64,000 nucleotides of DNA from an uncultured Allomuricauda sp. (GTDB lineage Bacteria > Bacteroidota > Bacteroidia > Flavobacteriales > Flavobacteriaceae), in contig NZ_CANMPQ010000001.1 in assembly GCF_947499695.1 (NCBI RefSeq), positions 682,001 to 746,000 on the forward strand, read 5' to 3'. This document shows positions 26,867 to 35,554 of the stretch, piece by piece. The first letter of the stretch is position 1. Each line of letters opens with the position of its first letter. The notes below the pieces were generated by a model. The model saw only the letters and a program-made list of their open reading frames with translations. It did no database searches and was not told where the DNA came from. A program made the position numbers and the translations under genes.

Positions 26867-27802
26867 TTAAGAAATACGTTTTTGTATTTCCCCAAACAAT
26901 TGTCGGTAAGTTGGAGCATCAACACTAAAGTGTTGTGCTACACTTACTACATAGCCTACTAAAGCCTGAACTTCGGTATTGGTTTTTTTGGCGGTAACAT
27001 CAGAATGTAGTGAAGAGGTTGCCGTATTGGGTAGACTTTTCAGTTTGGCTACTACCTGTTCGGCCATATTGTTGGAGATGGCAATACCTTTTTGGTTTGC
27101 AATTTGGGAAACTTCGTTGACCAGGGCAATCACGGTATTTCGCTTTTCCAAATCGGTAACTATGGGACCTACAGATGTATCAAAATATGTAGTGGCCGTA
27201 GCCATTACCGAGATAAAGACAAACTTTTCCCAGATCACCTTTTCAATCTGTGGGGTCAAGGTCACCTCTACCCCAGCTTCTTGGAGCAACTTTTCCAAGA
27301 CCTCCAATCGGGCATCGGAACGGCCTTCTACACCAAAAAACAGTTTTTTTATGTTGCCCAGGTTCTCCACCACTCCAGGTCGAGATAGTCGTGCAATAAT
27401 GTACACGCAACCATCGCACACCAAGTTGTTGGGCAGCAGTTTTTGGACGCGTTCCCTACAGTCCACCCCATTGAGCAAGGGCAAGATCACTGTTTGCGGG
27501 CCAATACAGGGTGCAAGTTGCCGTATGGTCTGCTCCAGATCATAACTTTTGGTGCAAACTATAATATAATCGACCTTGCCAATATCATCAGGATTATCTG
27601 TTGAAGACTTTGGAGCAGCCACAAACTCTTCATCACCTTCAATAACCTTTAGTCCTAACTTCTGAATTTGTTCTAGATGCGCCCCTCGAGCCAGAAAATG
27701 AACTTCTAAAGCTTTGCTGTCCTCAAATTGTTTGGCGAGCAAGCCTCCAAAAAAGCCTCCCACCCCTCCTATTCCAGCAACCAAGATTTTTGTTATGCTC
27801 AC
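26867..27802 (-). CDS. panE: 2-dehydropantoate 2-reductase (ketopantoate reductase family)
   Basis: The protein has 311 residues and starts with GTG at 27802. The N-terminal Rossmann motif GIGGVGGFFGG binds NADPH. DYIIVCTKSYDLEQTI, ILPLLNGVDCRERVQ, and the C-terminal helical domain with EKVIWEKFVFISVMATATT are typical of ApbA/PanE. The catalytic lysine is likely within IEKVIWEKF. The enzyme reduces 2-dehydropantoate to pantoate in pantothenate/CoA synthesis, although many Bacteroidota paralogues act on other 2-oxoacids. It starts 2 nt after the stop of a small upstream gene, so the two are co-translated. Confidence 0.85.
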   Translation of the reverse strand: MSITKILVAGIGGVGGFFGGLLAKQFEDSKALEVHFLARGAHLEQIQKLGLKVIEGDEEFVAAPKSSTDNPDDIGKVDYIIVCTKSYDLEQTIRQLAPCIGPQTVILPLLNGVDCRERVQKLLPNNLVCDGCVYIIARLSRPGVVENLGNIKKLFFGVEGRSDARLEVLEKLLQEAGVEVTLTPQIEKVIWEKFVFISVMATATTYFDTSVGPIVTDLEKRNTVIALVNEVSQIANQKGIAISNNMAEQVVAKLKSLPNTATSSLHSDVTAKKTNTEVQALVGYVVSVAQHFSVDAPTYRQLFGEIQKRIS

Positions 27803-27804
27803 AA

Positions 27805-28170
27805 TTAAAGGGCCTTAGGGTTTGGATAATTGTCCGATTGATCTTCGGTTGTCTCATCCATGCACACAAAATCCTTTTCCACCAACAAAAACAATTCATT
27901 ACCGTTGTTTAATGTCATGGTATGTTCAAAACCTACAAGATTGTTCACATCCCAATTTTTGCTGGTAGCTGCGGGTACATATAAAATAATGGAGTCATCG
28001 AGAAATTTAGCATCCATTTCAGTGTTGGCCTCTGATACTTTTAAAGCATAGGTAAAGGTTCGGTCGTTGAACTCAGTAGCTTCCGAAAAATAACCGGTAT
28101 TGCAAAAAATTTCCACCTCACTTCGGGTGAGACGATAGCGGATGGAATTTCCTTTGATTCTAATTTTCAT
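27805..28170 (-). CDS. Small uncharacterised protein (DUF7009-like)
   Basis: The protein has 121 residues, no signal peptide, and a beta-rich pattern starting MKIRIKGNSIRYRLTRSEVEIF. The conserved opening IRxRLTxxEV and a C-terminal segment NNGNELFLLVEKDFVC fit a small Bacteroidota family that I recall as DUF7009; the label is from memory. Function is unknown. It is coupled to the panE-like gene with a 2-nt gap. About 70 bp separate it from the upstream DUF2911 gene on the same strand, so all three could share a transcript. Confidence 0.65.
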   Translation of the reverse strand: MKIRIKGNSIRYRLTRSEVEIFCNTGYFSEATEFNDRTFTYALKVSEANTEMDAKFLDDSIILYVPAATSKNWDVNNLVGFEHTMTLNNGNELFLLVEKDFVCMDETTEDQSDNYPNPKAL

Positions 28171-28243
28171 GATGACTCGCTATTCAAGATGCGATACTTT
28201 TTAGAGTACCATCATAAAAATAAGCTTTATTCAATTAAGAATG

Positions 28244-29323
28244 TCAACCTCCGTTTTCCAAAATATGCTTGTTTGAAAGATACATATACCGAGCATACGG
28301 TTTAGATCTCTCGCCAGCATTTTCATAGGCTTTTTTAAAATGAAATGTTGCTTTTTCTTGGTTGTTCTGCTTAATATAATATTCTCCCATAGCCAAGTTT
28401 GTAATGTAATTATTGGAATCCGTCGCAAGCATTTCAGTCAATAGTACAAGGGTTTTATCGCTGTCACCTTCTAATAGCATAAAGCTCAAGGGGTAGTAAT
28501 AGAAGTATGGAAAGCCTTCTCCCATGGTCAAAGCCTCTTCTTTGAGCTTAATGCTTGCGGAGTTCATCCCCTTTTTTGCCAACAAATCGGATTTAAGCAT
28601 TAGGTTTCTAAATTCCTTCCCTATCGCTATGGATTTGTCCACATATTTTAATGCCTCATCAATATTATCCTCATTTTGAGCAACTGTTAACTGTGCCAGC
28701 TTTATATAATCGTCAGATGACTTCTCTTCTTTTGATTTTAAATCTACTAAGACATTAGTGGTTACATCTACTTCTATTTCAATACCGCACTTCACATTGG
28801 ACCATTGCAATTCCAACCTGGCAGATTCTGGCTTTCGGGTGACGAATTCATAGTTCAGCCACTCCTGATATGGTCCTTTTTCGGGAATAGCTTTTACGCG
28901 TAAAGCATCGTCTTCCTTGTTATAGCTGAAACTGCCCCAGCTATCCGAAGTTTTGGAAAAGATAAAAGTCCACTCCTTTTCCTTTACATAAATATGTAAT
29001 CCATATGTACCCTTAGCAATAAACTTTCCTTGAACTCGGACATCATGAGTGAATTCAATTGTGGTATTTTGGTTTGAACCAGCTCTCCATGGATATTGAA
29101 TGCCATCTACCTCAAAGTCATAGGGAACTATACCTCCAAATATTTTACGCTGTTTGGCTGAAGGGCTATGGTATACCACGGTAACATCGGTAGTTCCAAT
29201 GCGCTGCATAACACTTGCCTTGGGACTCACCTTAGTGGCCACCAACATGTCCTGGGCGTTTAAACCCCAACACCCAAGTAGCAGGAATAAATAAGAAACT
29301 AATTTAGGTTTGCTGTGTATCAA
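28244..29323 (-). CDS. DUF2911 protein with C-terminal TPR repeats
   Basis: The protein has 359 residues with a signal peptide (LLGCWGLNAQ). Residues about 28-175 are DUF2911: SPKASVMQRIGTTDVTVVYHSPSAKQRKIFGG, PWRAGSNQNTTIEFTHDV, GTYGLHIYV, WGSFSYNKEDDALRV. The C-terminal half is helical with TPR-like pairs (EALKYVDKSIAIGKEF; YYIKQNNQEKATFHFKKAYENA). DUF2911 proteins are secreted Bacteroidota proteins of unknown role. It lies 25 bp downstream of the LamG-like gene in the same direction, so the two probably form an operon. Confidence 0.87.
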   Translation of the reverse strand: MIHSKPKLVSYLFLLLGCWGLNAQDMLVATKVSPKASVMQRIGTTDVTVVYHSPSAKQRKIFGGIVPYDFEVDGIQYPWRAGSNQNTTIEFTHDVRVQGKFIAKGTYGLHIYVKEKEWTFIFSKTSDSWGSFSYNKEDDALRVKAIPEKGPYQEWLNYEFVTRKPESARLELQWSNVKCGIEIEVDVTTNVLVDLKSKEEKSSDDYIKLAQLTVAQNEDNIDEALKYVDKSIAIGKEFRNLMLKSDLLAKKGMNSASIKLKEEALTMGEGFPYFYYYPLSFMLLEGDSDKTLVLLTEMLATDSNNYITNLAMGEYYIKQNNQEKATFHFKKAYENAGERSKPYARYMYLSNKHILENGG

Positions 29324-29347
29324 TTTGACTCTGGATTTAAGATGAAA

Positions 29348-30448
29348 CTATTTTATTTTTAATCCTTCAGGGTTTGGAAACTTTCCTGTTACCAACCACC
29401 CTCCAAAATCTTCTGAAACAGCAAGTATAAGAGTATTCTTTCCTTTTTTAAGATTCAAATAAACTGCATCAAACAGTCCTATGGTGCCCAAGTATCTATA
29501 ATCTCTAGATCGAAATCGATTGTTTCCTTTGTAAATAGGTTTGCCATTAAGGATGGCCACTACTCTATCACTATAGCCAAACTCGAATAGTCTCATCATG
29601 TCATTATTGGACGTTATAGTAATTTTGGCCAAAACGGTATTGCCAGAAGAATCGTCCCCCAGTTCAACAGCTCTAGAAATATTGGCGGCTACTCCTTCTT
29701 CCAAGTATATCTTCTTTCCCCACTTTCTATCAGCTATCACCGATTCAAGTTTGCTGCTGTCATCCAAAAGTTTTTCCTCAAACTTGTCTGACACTTCCCA
29801 TTGTGCTATAGCACCATCAATTGCCTCACGTTTACCTGGCATAAAATCCTTGATATCATGAACGTCATTGTTAATTTTAATATTAGCGATGTGAATACCA
29901 CTAGCACCGCCCCCAGTAAAGCTTATCTTTCCTGCTTTAGGTTCATGGAATAATTGCCAAGATAGTCTTGGTTTTTCCTCATTGTCCAGATAAATCTGAG
30001 CTCGTTTTCCCTCGACTACTATTTTAACATGTGTCCAAACATCGTGATTATATACATGTGGAAATGAATACTTTGGGCCGAAATATAGCTGCCACGCTGT
30101 AAGACCTTTAAAAACACCTATTGCCTGGGTCGCATCCGGATTCCCCGATTGATGTGGTCTAAAATAAAATTGTTCTGCTTCGGAATCATTCACTCTAAAA
30201 TAAACCGCGGGAAATGCCCTGGTCTTTTTTAAATGAATATCGTATTCAATAGTTCCGTTTAGAAAATTGGCATCCTTTAGAGTAATAGAACCTGCCTGTA
30301 AATAAATTGCATCTTTGCCCATATGCGGTTCCAATACATGTGCCCTAGCATCTATATCCCAATGCAATGTATCTAAAGGAATTATTTCTTGGGAAAAACC
30401 TAATGTGCAAACAAAGAAGAAAATAATTGTAATCGAAGTTTTAAACAT
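29348..30448 (-). CDS. Secreted LamG / DUF1080-like domain protein
   Basis: I chose ATG 30448 (366 residues) because it begins a clean signal peptide (MFKTSITIIFFFVCTLGFSQ); an in-frame start at 30505 would add 19 hydrophilic/aromatic residues before it. Residues about 40-195 form a concanavalin/LamG-type beta-sandwich (GTIEYDIHLKKTRAFPAVYFRV, VYNHDVWTHVKIVVEGKRAQIYLDNEEKP, GKISFTGGGASGIHIANIKI), the fold shared with 3-keto-disaccharide hydrolases. A second C-terminal beta domain (GNTVLAKITITSNNDMMRLFEFGYSDRVVAILNGKPIYKG) resembles a galactose-binding-like module. Probably glycan binding; catalytic role not shown. Divergent from 30577. Confidence 0.78.
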   Translation of the reverse strand: MFKTSITIIFFFVCTLGFSQEIIPLDTLHWDIDARAHVLEPHMGKDAIYLQAGSITLKDANFLNGTIEYDIHLKKTRAFPAVYFRVNDSEAEQFYFRPHQSGNPDATQAIGVFKGLTAWQLYFGPKYSFPHVYNHDVWTHVKIVVEGKRAQIYLDNEEKPRLSWQLFHEPKAGKISFTGGGASGIHIANIKINNDVHDIKDFMPGKREAIDGAIAQWEVSDKFEEKLLDDSSKLESVIADRKWGKKIYLEEGVAANISRAVELGDDSSGNTVLAKITITSNNDMMRLFEFGYSDRVVAILNGKPIYKGNNRFRSRDYRYLGTIGLFDAVYLNLKKGKNTLILAVSEDFGGWLVTGKFPNPEGLKIK

Positions 30449-30576
30449 GTCTTTTGATTTTTGATAGTACGAAGTAAACGGTATGGGCCAAAAAAGTCGA
30501 AACAAGTTCGTTCAAGTTGATTCATTCCCATTCAGGATATGTTTTTTTTGTGATCTTTGTTTAACAAAGACAATAG

Positions 30577-31842
30577 ATGTATTCAGAATACTCATTGGTT
30601 AAAAAATGTTTGTCGCTCATCGAAAAAAAGTTGGGCTGGGGACCTTCAGATTCCTGGCATAATGATATGTTCTTTGAATTGAGTGAACGTATTCAGCAGG
30701 AGACCAAAGTTTTGTTGAGCTCAGTGACCCTAAAACGGGTTTGGGGCCGAATAGATTACCAAAGTGCGCCTAGCATAACCACATTGAATACGCTTTCGCA
30801 ATTTGCTGGCTTTGAAAACTGGAGGGATTTTAAGAGCAAAGTAGTCGCTAAGAAGAAGTCGCGGATTTCAAATATGATTCGACCTAATTTAGGCGTAATC
30901 ATGTTGAGTGCTTCTGTTATGACCATAATCTTTATTTCATTTTTTTCCTTAAAAGGTCCTGTTGAAAATGGGACATCGGTGGATCTTTCCAAAATTGTTT
31001 TCGAAAGTCGGCCCATTGCCAAAGGACTTCCTAACTCTGTTGTTTTTAACCTGGATTTGGAGGGTATCAAGTCCGACAGTATTCATATTCAACAGTATTG
31101 GGACCCTACAAAAACTATAAGTTTAAAACCAGGTCAACAGCAAGCTACTGGGCAGTATTATTTTCCAGGATATTTTAGGGCAAAGCTGTTGGTGGATGGG
31201 AGTCCAATAAAACAACACGATTTGTTTATTAAAACAGAAGGCTGGTTGGGTACCTTGGATTACAGACCTATTCCGAAATACATCCCATCTTCCAAGATTC
31301 ATAATGGGAAAGTTTCTTTTTCTTCTGAAGTTATAACCGAAATTGCATCTATGGAGGAGCCTTTCTCTTCGACCTTTCACATGGTAAAGGATTTTGAGCC
31401 AATCTCGGGGGATAATTTTGAACTCCGGTCGACAATTAAAAATACATATCGGGATAAATGGGCAGTATGTCAAAAGGCCTATATCATTGTTTTGGGAACA
31501 AAAGGAGCTATGGTCGTATCATTTTCTATTCCCGGCTGTATCTCAGAATCGTATGTAATGCTGAATGACATTTATTTCAATGGAAAGGAACATGACCTTT
31601 CAGGACTTGGAGTTGATTTAAGCCAAGAAACAGACATTAACCTAGAGGTCAGAAATAAAAACCTTAGCGTATTTATTGGTGACCAACTTGCTTTTTCAGG
31701 CGGCTATAATGAGGACATGGGAAGAATCGCAGGGGTGCGTTATCGATTTTTGGGAGCTGGAGAGGTTTCACAAAGTAAACTCAGTGATTTGCAAGGGCAA
31801 ATCAATATTGATTTTCTTGAAGAAAACACCCTCCTAAAGTAG
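30577..31842 (+). CDS. Single-pass membrane protein with Bacteroidota cytoplasmic domain
   Basis: The protein has 421 residues. The first 95 or so residues are cytoplasmic and show the pattern TLKRVWGRIDYQSAPSITTLNTLSQFAGFENWRDFK, which recurs at the N-terminus of many uncharacterised Bacteroidota proteins and looks like a compact helical, possibly DNA- or protein-binding, domain. One TM segment follows (about 105-126, VIMLSASVMTIIFISFFSL). The extracytoplasmic part is beta-rich and ends with a LamG-like module (LSGLGVDLSQETDINLEVRNKNLSVFIGDQLAFSGGYNEDMGRIAGVRYRF). It is divergent from the secreted LamG-like gene, with about 128 bp shared between the starts. A transmembrane sensor of glycans is a reasonable guess. 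Confidence 0.65.
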   Translation: MYSEYSLVKKCLSLIEKKLGWGPSDSWHNDMFFELSERIQQETKVLLSSVTLKRVWGRIDYQSAPSITTLNTLSQFAGFENWRDFKSKVVAKKKSRISNMIRPNLGVIMLSASVMTIIFISFFSLKGPVENGTSVDLSKIVFESRPIAKGLPNSVVFNLDLEGIKSDSIHIQQYWDPTKTISLKPGQQQATGQYYFPGYFRAKLLVDGSPIKQHDLFIKTEGWLGTLDYRPIPKYIPSSKIHNGKVSFSSEVITEIASMEEPFSSTFHMVKDFEPISGDNFELRSTIKNTYRDKWAVCQKAYIIVLGTKGAMVVSFSIPGCISESYVMLNDIYFNGKEHDLSGLGVDLSQETDINLEVRNKNLSVFIGDQLAFSGGYNEDMGRIAGVRYRFLGAGEVSQSKLSDLQGQINIDFLEENTLLK

Positions 31843-31955
31843 ACAAACTCTCCGCTATCCATTGTTATAAATATTGCTTTATAGCGCATTTTTGAAGAGT
31901 TCTTCTTTATTATCCGCACAATCCCTAATATTGATGTATTATAATTTCAAAAAAA

Positions 31956-33020
31956 ATGGAAACGTACAAGGTATTGGTTGTGGGATGCGGAAATATGGGC
32001 ACCTCACATGCTAGAGCCTATCACAAACTAGAACAATTTGAGATTGTTGGATTGGTAAGTCGAAATCCCGAGAGTAGAAATAGATTATCTGATCAGTTGG
32101 GAGGGTTACCTGCGTATTCAGACTTTGAAGAGGCACTAAAACTATCCAAACCCAATGTTGTTTCCATCAATACCTATCCCGAAACCCATGCCGATTATGT
32201 ACGGAAAAGTCTGAACGCCAAGGCTCATGTTTTTGTAGAAAAACCAATAGCCACCACAGTCGAAGATTCTATGGAATTGGTCAAACTAGCAAAGTCCAAC
32301 AATCTTAAGCTAGTGGTTGGGTATATTTTGAGAGTGCACCCAGCATGGGCAAAATTTGTATCTCTAGCCCAAAATCTAGGGAAACCTTTGGTTATGCGAA
32401 TGAACCTGAATCAGCAAAGTTGTGGAATGCAATGGGAGACACACAAGAATCTGATGAAATCCATGTCACCCATTGTGGATTGCGGTGTCCATTATGTGGA
32501 TATTATGTGCTTAATGACTCAAGCAAAACCCATAAAAGTTAGCGGAATTGGAGCCAAATTATCCAACGAGATTGACGCCCAAATGTATAACTATGGGCAA
32601 TTACAAGTAACTTTTGATGACGGGTCAGTTGGATGGTATGAAGCCGGATGGGGGCCTATGATAAGCGAAACCGCCTTTTTTGTTAAAGATGTGATGGGAC
32701 CTAAAGGGAGTGTTAGTATTGCAGAGAAAACCGATACTGCCTCTCAAAATATTGATGAACATACCCAGACAGGAGCATTACATCTGCATTTCAGTGATGT
32801 GGATAAGAATGGCAATTTTGTTAGGGCAGATGAGTCAATCCCTATTGAGAATGAACCCACGCACGACGAACTTTGTCAACTGGAACAGGAGTATTTACTC
32901 AAGGCCATTGAAGAAGACTTGGATTTGTCCAAACACCTAGAAGATGCCATTAACAGCTTAAGGATTGTATTGGCTGCGGACGAATCGTTCCGAACAGGAA
33001 AAACGGTATACTTGGATTAA
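31956..33020 (+). CDS. Gfo/Idh/MocA family NAD(P)-dependent oxidoreductase
   Basis: The protein has 354 residues. The Rossmann motif VVGCGNMGTSHARAYHKL, the substrate-site motif AHVFVEKPIATT (EKP lysine), and PIVDCGVHYVDIMCLMT (with the catalytic DxxxH pattern) place it in this sugar dehydrogenase/reductase family. No signal peptide, so it acts on cytoplasmic sugars or sugar alcohols. It converges on the aminosugar operon: its stop is one base from the end of the deaminase gene (33020 versus 33022). A role in the same sugar pathway is possible but not required by position. Confidence 0.88.
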   Translation: METYKVLVVGCGNMGTSHARAYHKLEQFEIVGLVSRNPESRNRLSDQLGGLPAYSDFEEALKLSKPNVVSINTYPETHADYVRKSLNAKAHVFVEKPIATTVEDSMELVKLAKSNNLKLVVGYILRVHPAWAKFVSLAQNLGKPLVMRMNLNQQSCGMQWETHKNLMKSMSPIVDCGVHYVDIMCLMTQAKPIKVSGIGAKLSNEIDAQMYNYGQLQVTFDDGSVGWYEAGWGPMISETAFFVKDVMGPKGSVSIAEKTDTASQNIDEHTQTGALHLHFSDVDKNGNFVRADESIPIENEPTHDELCQLEQEYLLKAIEEDLDLSKHLEDAINSLRIVLAADESFRTGKTVYLD

Positions 33021-33021
33021 G

Positions 33022-33726
33022 TCAATCACTATTCAAGATAAGACAATCCACATTAGAATGTGTCCATAGGAAGGAAGCAGGACATTCAGGATCAACTTTG
33101 GCTGACAGAAATTGTTGTTTTGCCCTTTCTTTTCCCTGGCCTGATATTAATAGCAGTATTTTTTTGGAATTAAGAATATCTTGAATACCCAATGTCATTC
33201 CAAATTCTGGTTTTTTTAATTGATTCGAAACCATATCATGTTCTTGAGATTGAGCGGTTAAATGTGCTACATGACATTTTTTAGTCGGATCAGCAGGTGG
33301 TTCGTTAAATCCAAGATGCCCATTCTTACCCAACCCCAGAACACATAAGTCTATTGGACCCTTATTGTCCAGAAGGTTTTGGATACGCTTGCATTCTTCA
33401 ATAGGATTCTCTGTTTTTTCATCAAATCCGATATAATTGCGTTCTTTTATTTTCAAGGGATTGATAAGTTCTTTTCGTAAATAGGTCTCGCAACTTCCAG
33501 TATTATTCTCCAAACTTACCCACTCGTCTAACTTAATGATATGTAAATGTTTATATCGATTTATGCGAAGTTTTGCATCATATACTAACCTTCTGTACAC
33601 GGGTAATGGAGAATTACCTGTTGCAGCACACAAAAGCAATTCTGGTGCCCTATCTATCTCCTGAATCAATAAGCCAGCAGCTTTGTTTATAAAGTCTACC
33701 TCATTTTCAAAATGTTGAATTCTCAT
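33022..33726 (-). CDS. Glucosamine/galactosamine-6-phosphate deaminase-type isomerase
   Basis: I chose ATG 33726 (234 residues, MRIQHFENE); an in-frame start at 33756 would overlap the symporter gene. Motifs of the NagB/6-phosphogluconolactonase fold are CAATGNSPLPVYRRLV (phosphate loop), KLD67E68W, and GLGKN135GH137LGFNE142P. In Escherichia coli NagB the residue before the GH is the catalytic Asp141; here it is Asn135. The NGHLGxNEP form is, from memory, seen in AgaI-type galactosamine-6-phosphate isomerases. So it may act on galactosamine-6-P, or a different 6-phospho sugar. Last gene of the GH4-symporter operon. Confidence 0.82.
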   Translation of the reverse strand: MRIQHFENEVDFINKAAGLLIQEIDRAPELLLCAATGNSPLPVYRRLVYDAKLRINRYKHLHIIKLDEWVSLENNTGSCETYLRKELINPLKIKERNYIGFDEKTENPIEECKRIQNLLDNKGPIDLCVLGLGKNGHLGFNEPPADPTKKCHVAHLTAQSQEHDMVSNQLKKPEFGMTLGIQDILNSKKILLLISGQGKERAKQQFLSAKVDPECPASFLWTHSNVDCLILNSD

Positions 33727-33730
33727 GACA

Positions 33731-35521
33731 TTATTGAGTTTTGACTTTTTCAACAATTCTTAATGTAAACCATCCACTTATTATTCCAACCAATAGTAGC
33801 ACTATGGCATACATGTATCTCCCAAGAACGGCATGTCCCACACTAAAAAGAATACTATTTAAAAAAATCACGCCAAGTACAAAACCCATCCAACTTCTTT
33901 TCACCTCTTCTTTCTCAATATTATTTGTAACTAGCTGAGCTGCTATTGGACCCCACCATCCTTTTGGCCTGACCTTTGTGTAGAATGCAACAAGTGTTTT
34001 ATTGGCAACTGGTTTGGTAAAATAGGTTACAATTAAGCTAATAGCCGTGCACAATAGCAGAATAATTGTTGCTCGAATCAAAGCGTGTTCATCATTGTAC
34101 CAAACGTTTACAGTTTTTAAAAGGGACTCATCAATCCATTCTAACTTATACAGTCCGCTAACAATTAAATGACCATTGGCCAATACCAAAGCTGAAATCA
34201 TTGCAGTTATCTCTGACCAGGCATTAATGCGCCACCAAAACCATCGAAGCATTAAGATAATGGCAATGCCTGAAACTATTTCGATGATGTAAATCCATGC
34301 CCCTGCAATGCTATCCATTTGCCAAGCCGCCATTGCGGAAAGCAACAATAAACCTGTTATACCAATCCGTGATACCATCAAATAATGAGCGGGAGATGCT
34401 TTCTTTTTTATAAAGCGTTTATAAATATCATTCACAATATATGATCCACCCCAACAGAGGTGTGTGTCAACAGTACTCATGAAAGCTGCCATGAACGCTG
34501 CTACCAGAAGACCTTTTAATCCCGATGGCAATACTTCCAATATCATCATGGGATATGCTAATTCTGGATCCGCAACCAAAGCCGCTGATGCTTCTGAAAT
34601 AGGCAAGATCACTATAGATCCTAAACCAACCACGATCCATGGCCATGTTAGAATCACAACGCCTGCTACGGCAAACCAAAGCGAAGCTTTGATGGCATGT
34701 TTTTCCGTTTTAGCAGAAAAAAGACGTTGAACTATATAACCATCCCCCTGCGCCTGTCCCAACCACAAAATTCCAATAAGACAAACAAAGGCAATCATCT
34801 CAGTGGGTCCAATATGGGATAAATTTGGAAGCATATCCAACACCCCCGCCGGTGCATCGGGCCTTGCAGCAATTTGAGAAGCCAATTCTGTTGGTCCGCC
34901 GATTTGAACCAGGATCAAAATCGCCAAAAGTATGGTACTAATAGTACCTGCCGAAAAGTGTAGCATGTCTAATATGACCACTCCTTTGATTCCAGATGCC
35001 AATGTATGAATCAATGCGTAGCCACATGTTACAATCAAAGCAAACTCAGCACTCCAACCCAACATGATCTGAGAAAACTTCAGCATGGCGAGCATAACCC
35101 AACCCAGTGTGATGCAATTCTTGAAAATACCAAAGAATGCAGCCGTAAATCCACGTAGAACTGAAGCAGACTTGCCACTATATCGCATTTCAATTAGTTC
35201 GGCATCGGTTAAAATCTCGGCTCTTCGCCAATATTTGGCATAAAAAAAGACCATCATCATTATACCAATTCCCAGGTACCACCATAGCCAATTTCCGTAA
35301 ATACCTTTACTACGAACCAAAGCGGTAACCGCCAACGGAGCATCTGTAGCAAACCAAGTAGCGGCAATTGAAGTGCCCAACAACCACCATGGCAGACTGC
35401 GTCCGGCCACAAAGAACTCCGTGATATTTTTGGATTTATGCTTTGCAACAAAAACACCAATTGTAATGGTGATCAGCATATAGATTACAATGACAACCCA
35501 ATCCAGTGTTTCAAGTCCCAT
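33731..35521 (-). CDS. Sodium:solute symporter family transporter
   Basis: The protein has 596 residues with about 13-14 membrane helices. Its N-terminus LDWVVIVIYMLITITIGVFVAKHKSKNITEFFVAGRSLPWWLLGTS is the standard SSS start, with the family signature GRSLPWW in the first cytoplasmic loop. Members carry sugars, amino acids or sialic acid together with sodium across the inner membrane. It sits between the GH4 gene (33 bp upstream) and the deaminase (4 bp downstream), so it likely imports the sugar handled by those enzymes. Since it is not a PTS, the sugar should arrive unphosphorylated. Confidence 0.92.
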   Translation of the reverse strand: MGLETLDWVVIVIYMLITITIGVFVAKHKSKNITEFFVAGRSLPWWLLGTSIAATWFATDAPLAVTALVRSKGIYGNWLWWYLGIGIMMMVFFYAKYWRRAEILTDAELIEMRYSGKSASVLRGFTAAFFGIFKNCITLGWVMLAMLKFSQIMLGWSAEFALIVTCGYALIHTLASGIKGVVILDMLHFSAGTISTILLAILILVQIGGPTELASQIAARPDAPAGVLDMLPNLSHIGPTEMIAFVCLIGILWLGQAQGDGYIVQRLFSAKTEKHAIKASLWFAVAGVVILTWPWIVVGLGSIVILPISEASAALVADPELAYPMMILEVLPSGLKGLLVAAFMAAFMSTVDTHLCWGGSYIVNDIYKRFIKKKASPAHYLMVSRIGITGLLLLSAMAAWQMDSIAGAWIYIIEIVSGIAIILMLRWFWWRINAWSEITAMISALVLANGHLIVSGLYKLEWIDESLLKTVNVWYNDEHALIRATIILLLCTAISLIVTYFTKPVANKTLVAFYTKVRPKGWWGPIAAQLVTNNIEKEEVKRSWMGFVLGVIFLNSILFSVGHAVLGRYMYAIVLLLVGIISGWFTLRIVEKVKTQ

Positions 35522-35554
35522 AAGTTGCCCTTTTCAATTTCTGATTTGGATGCA

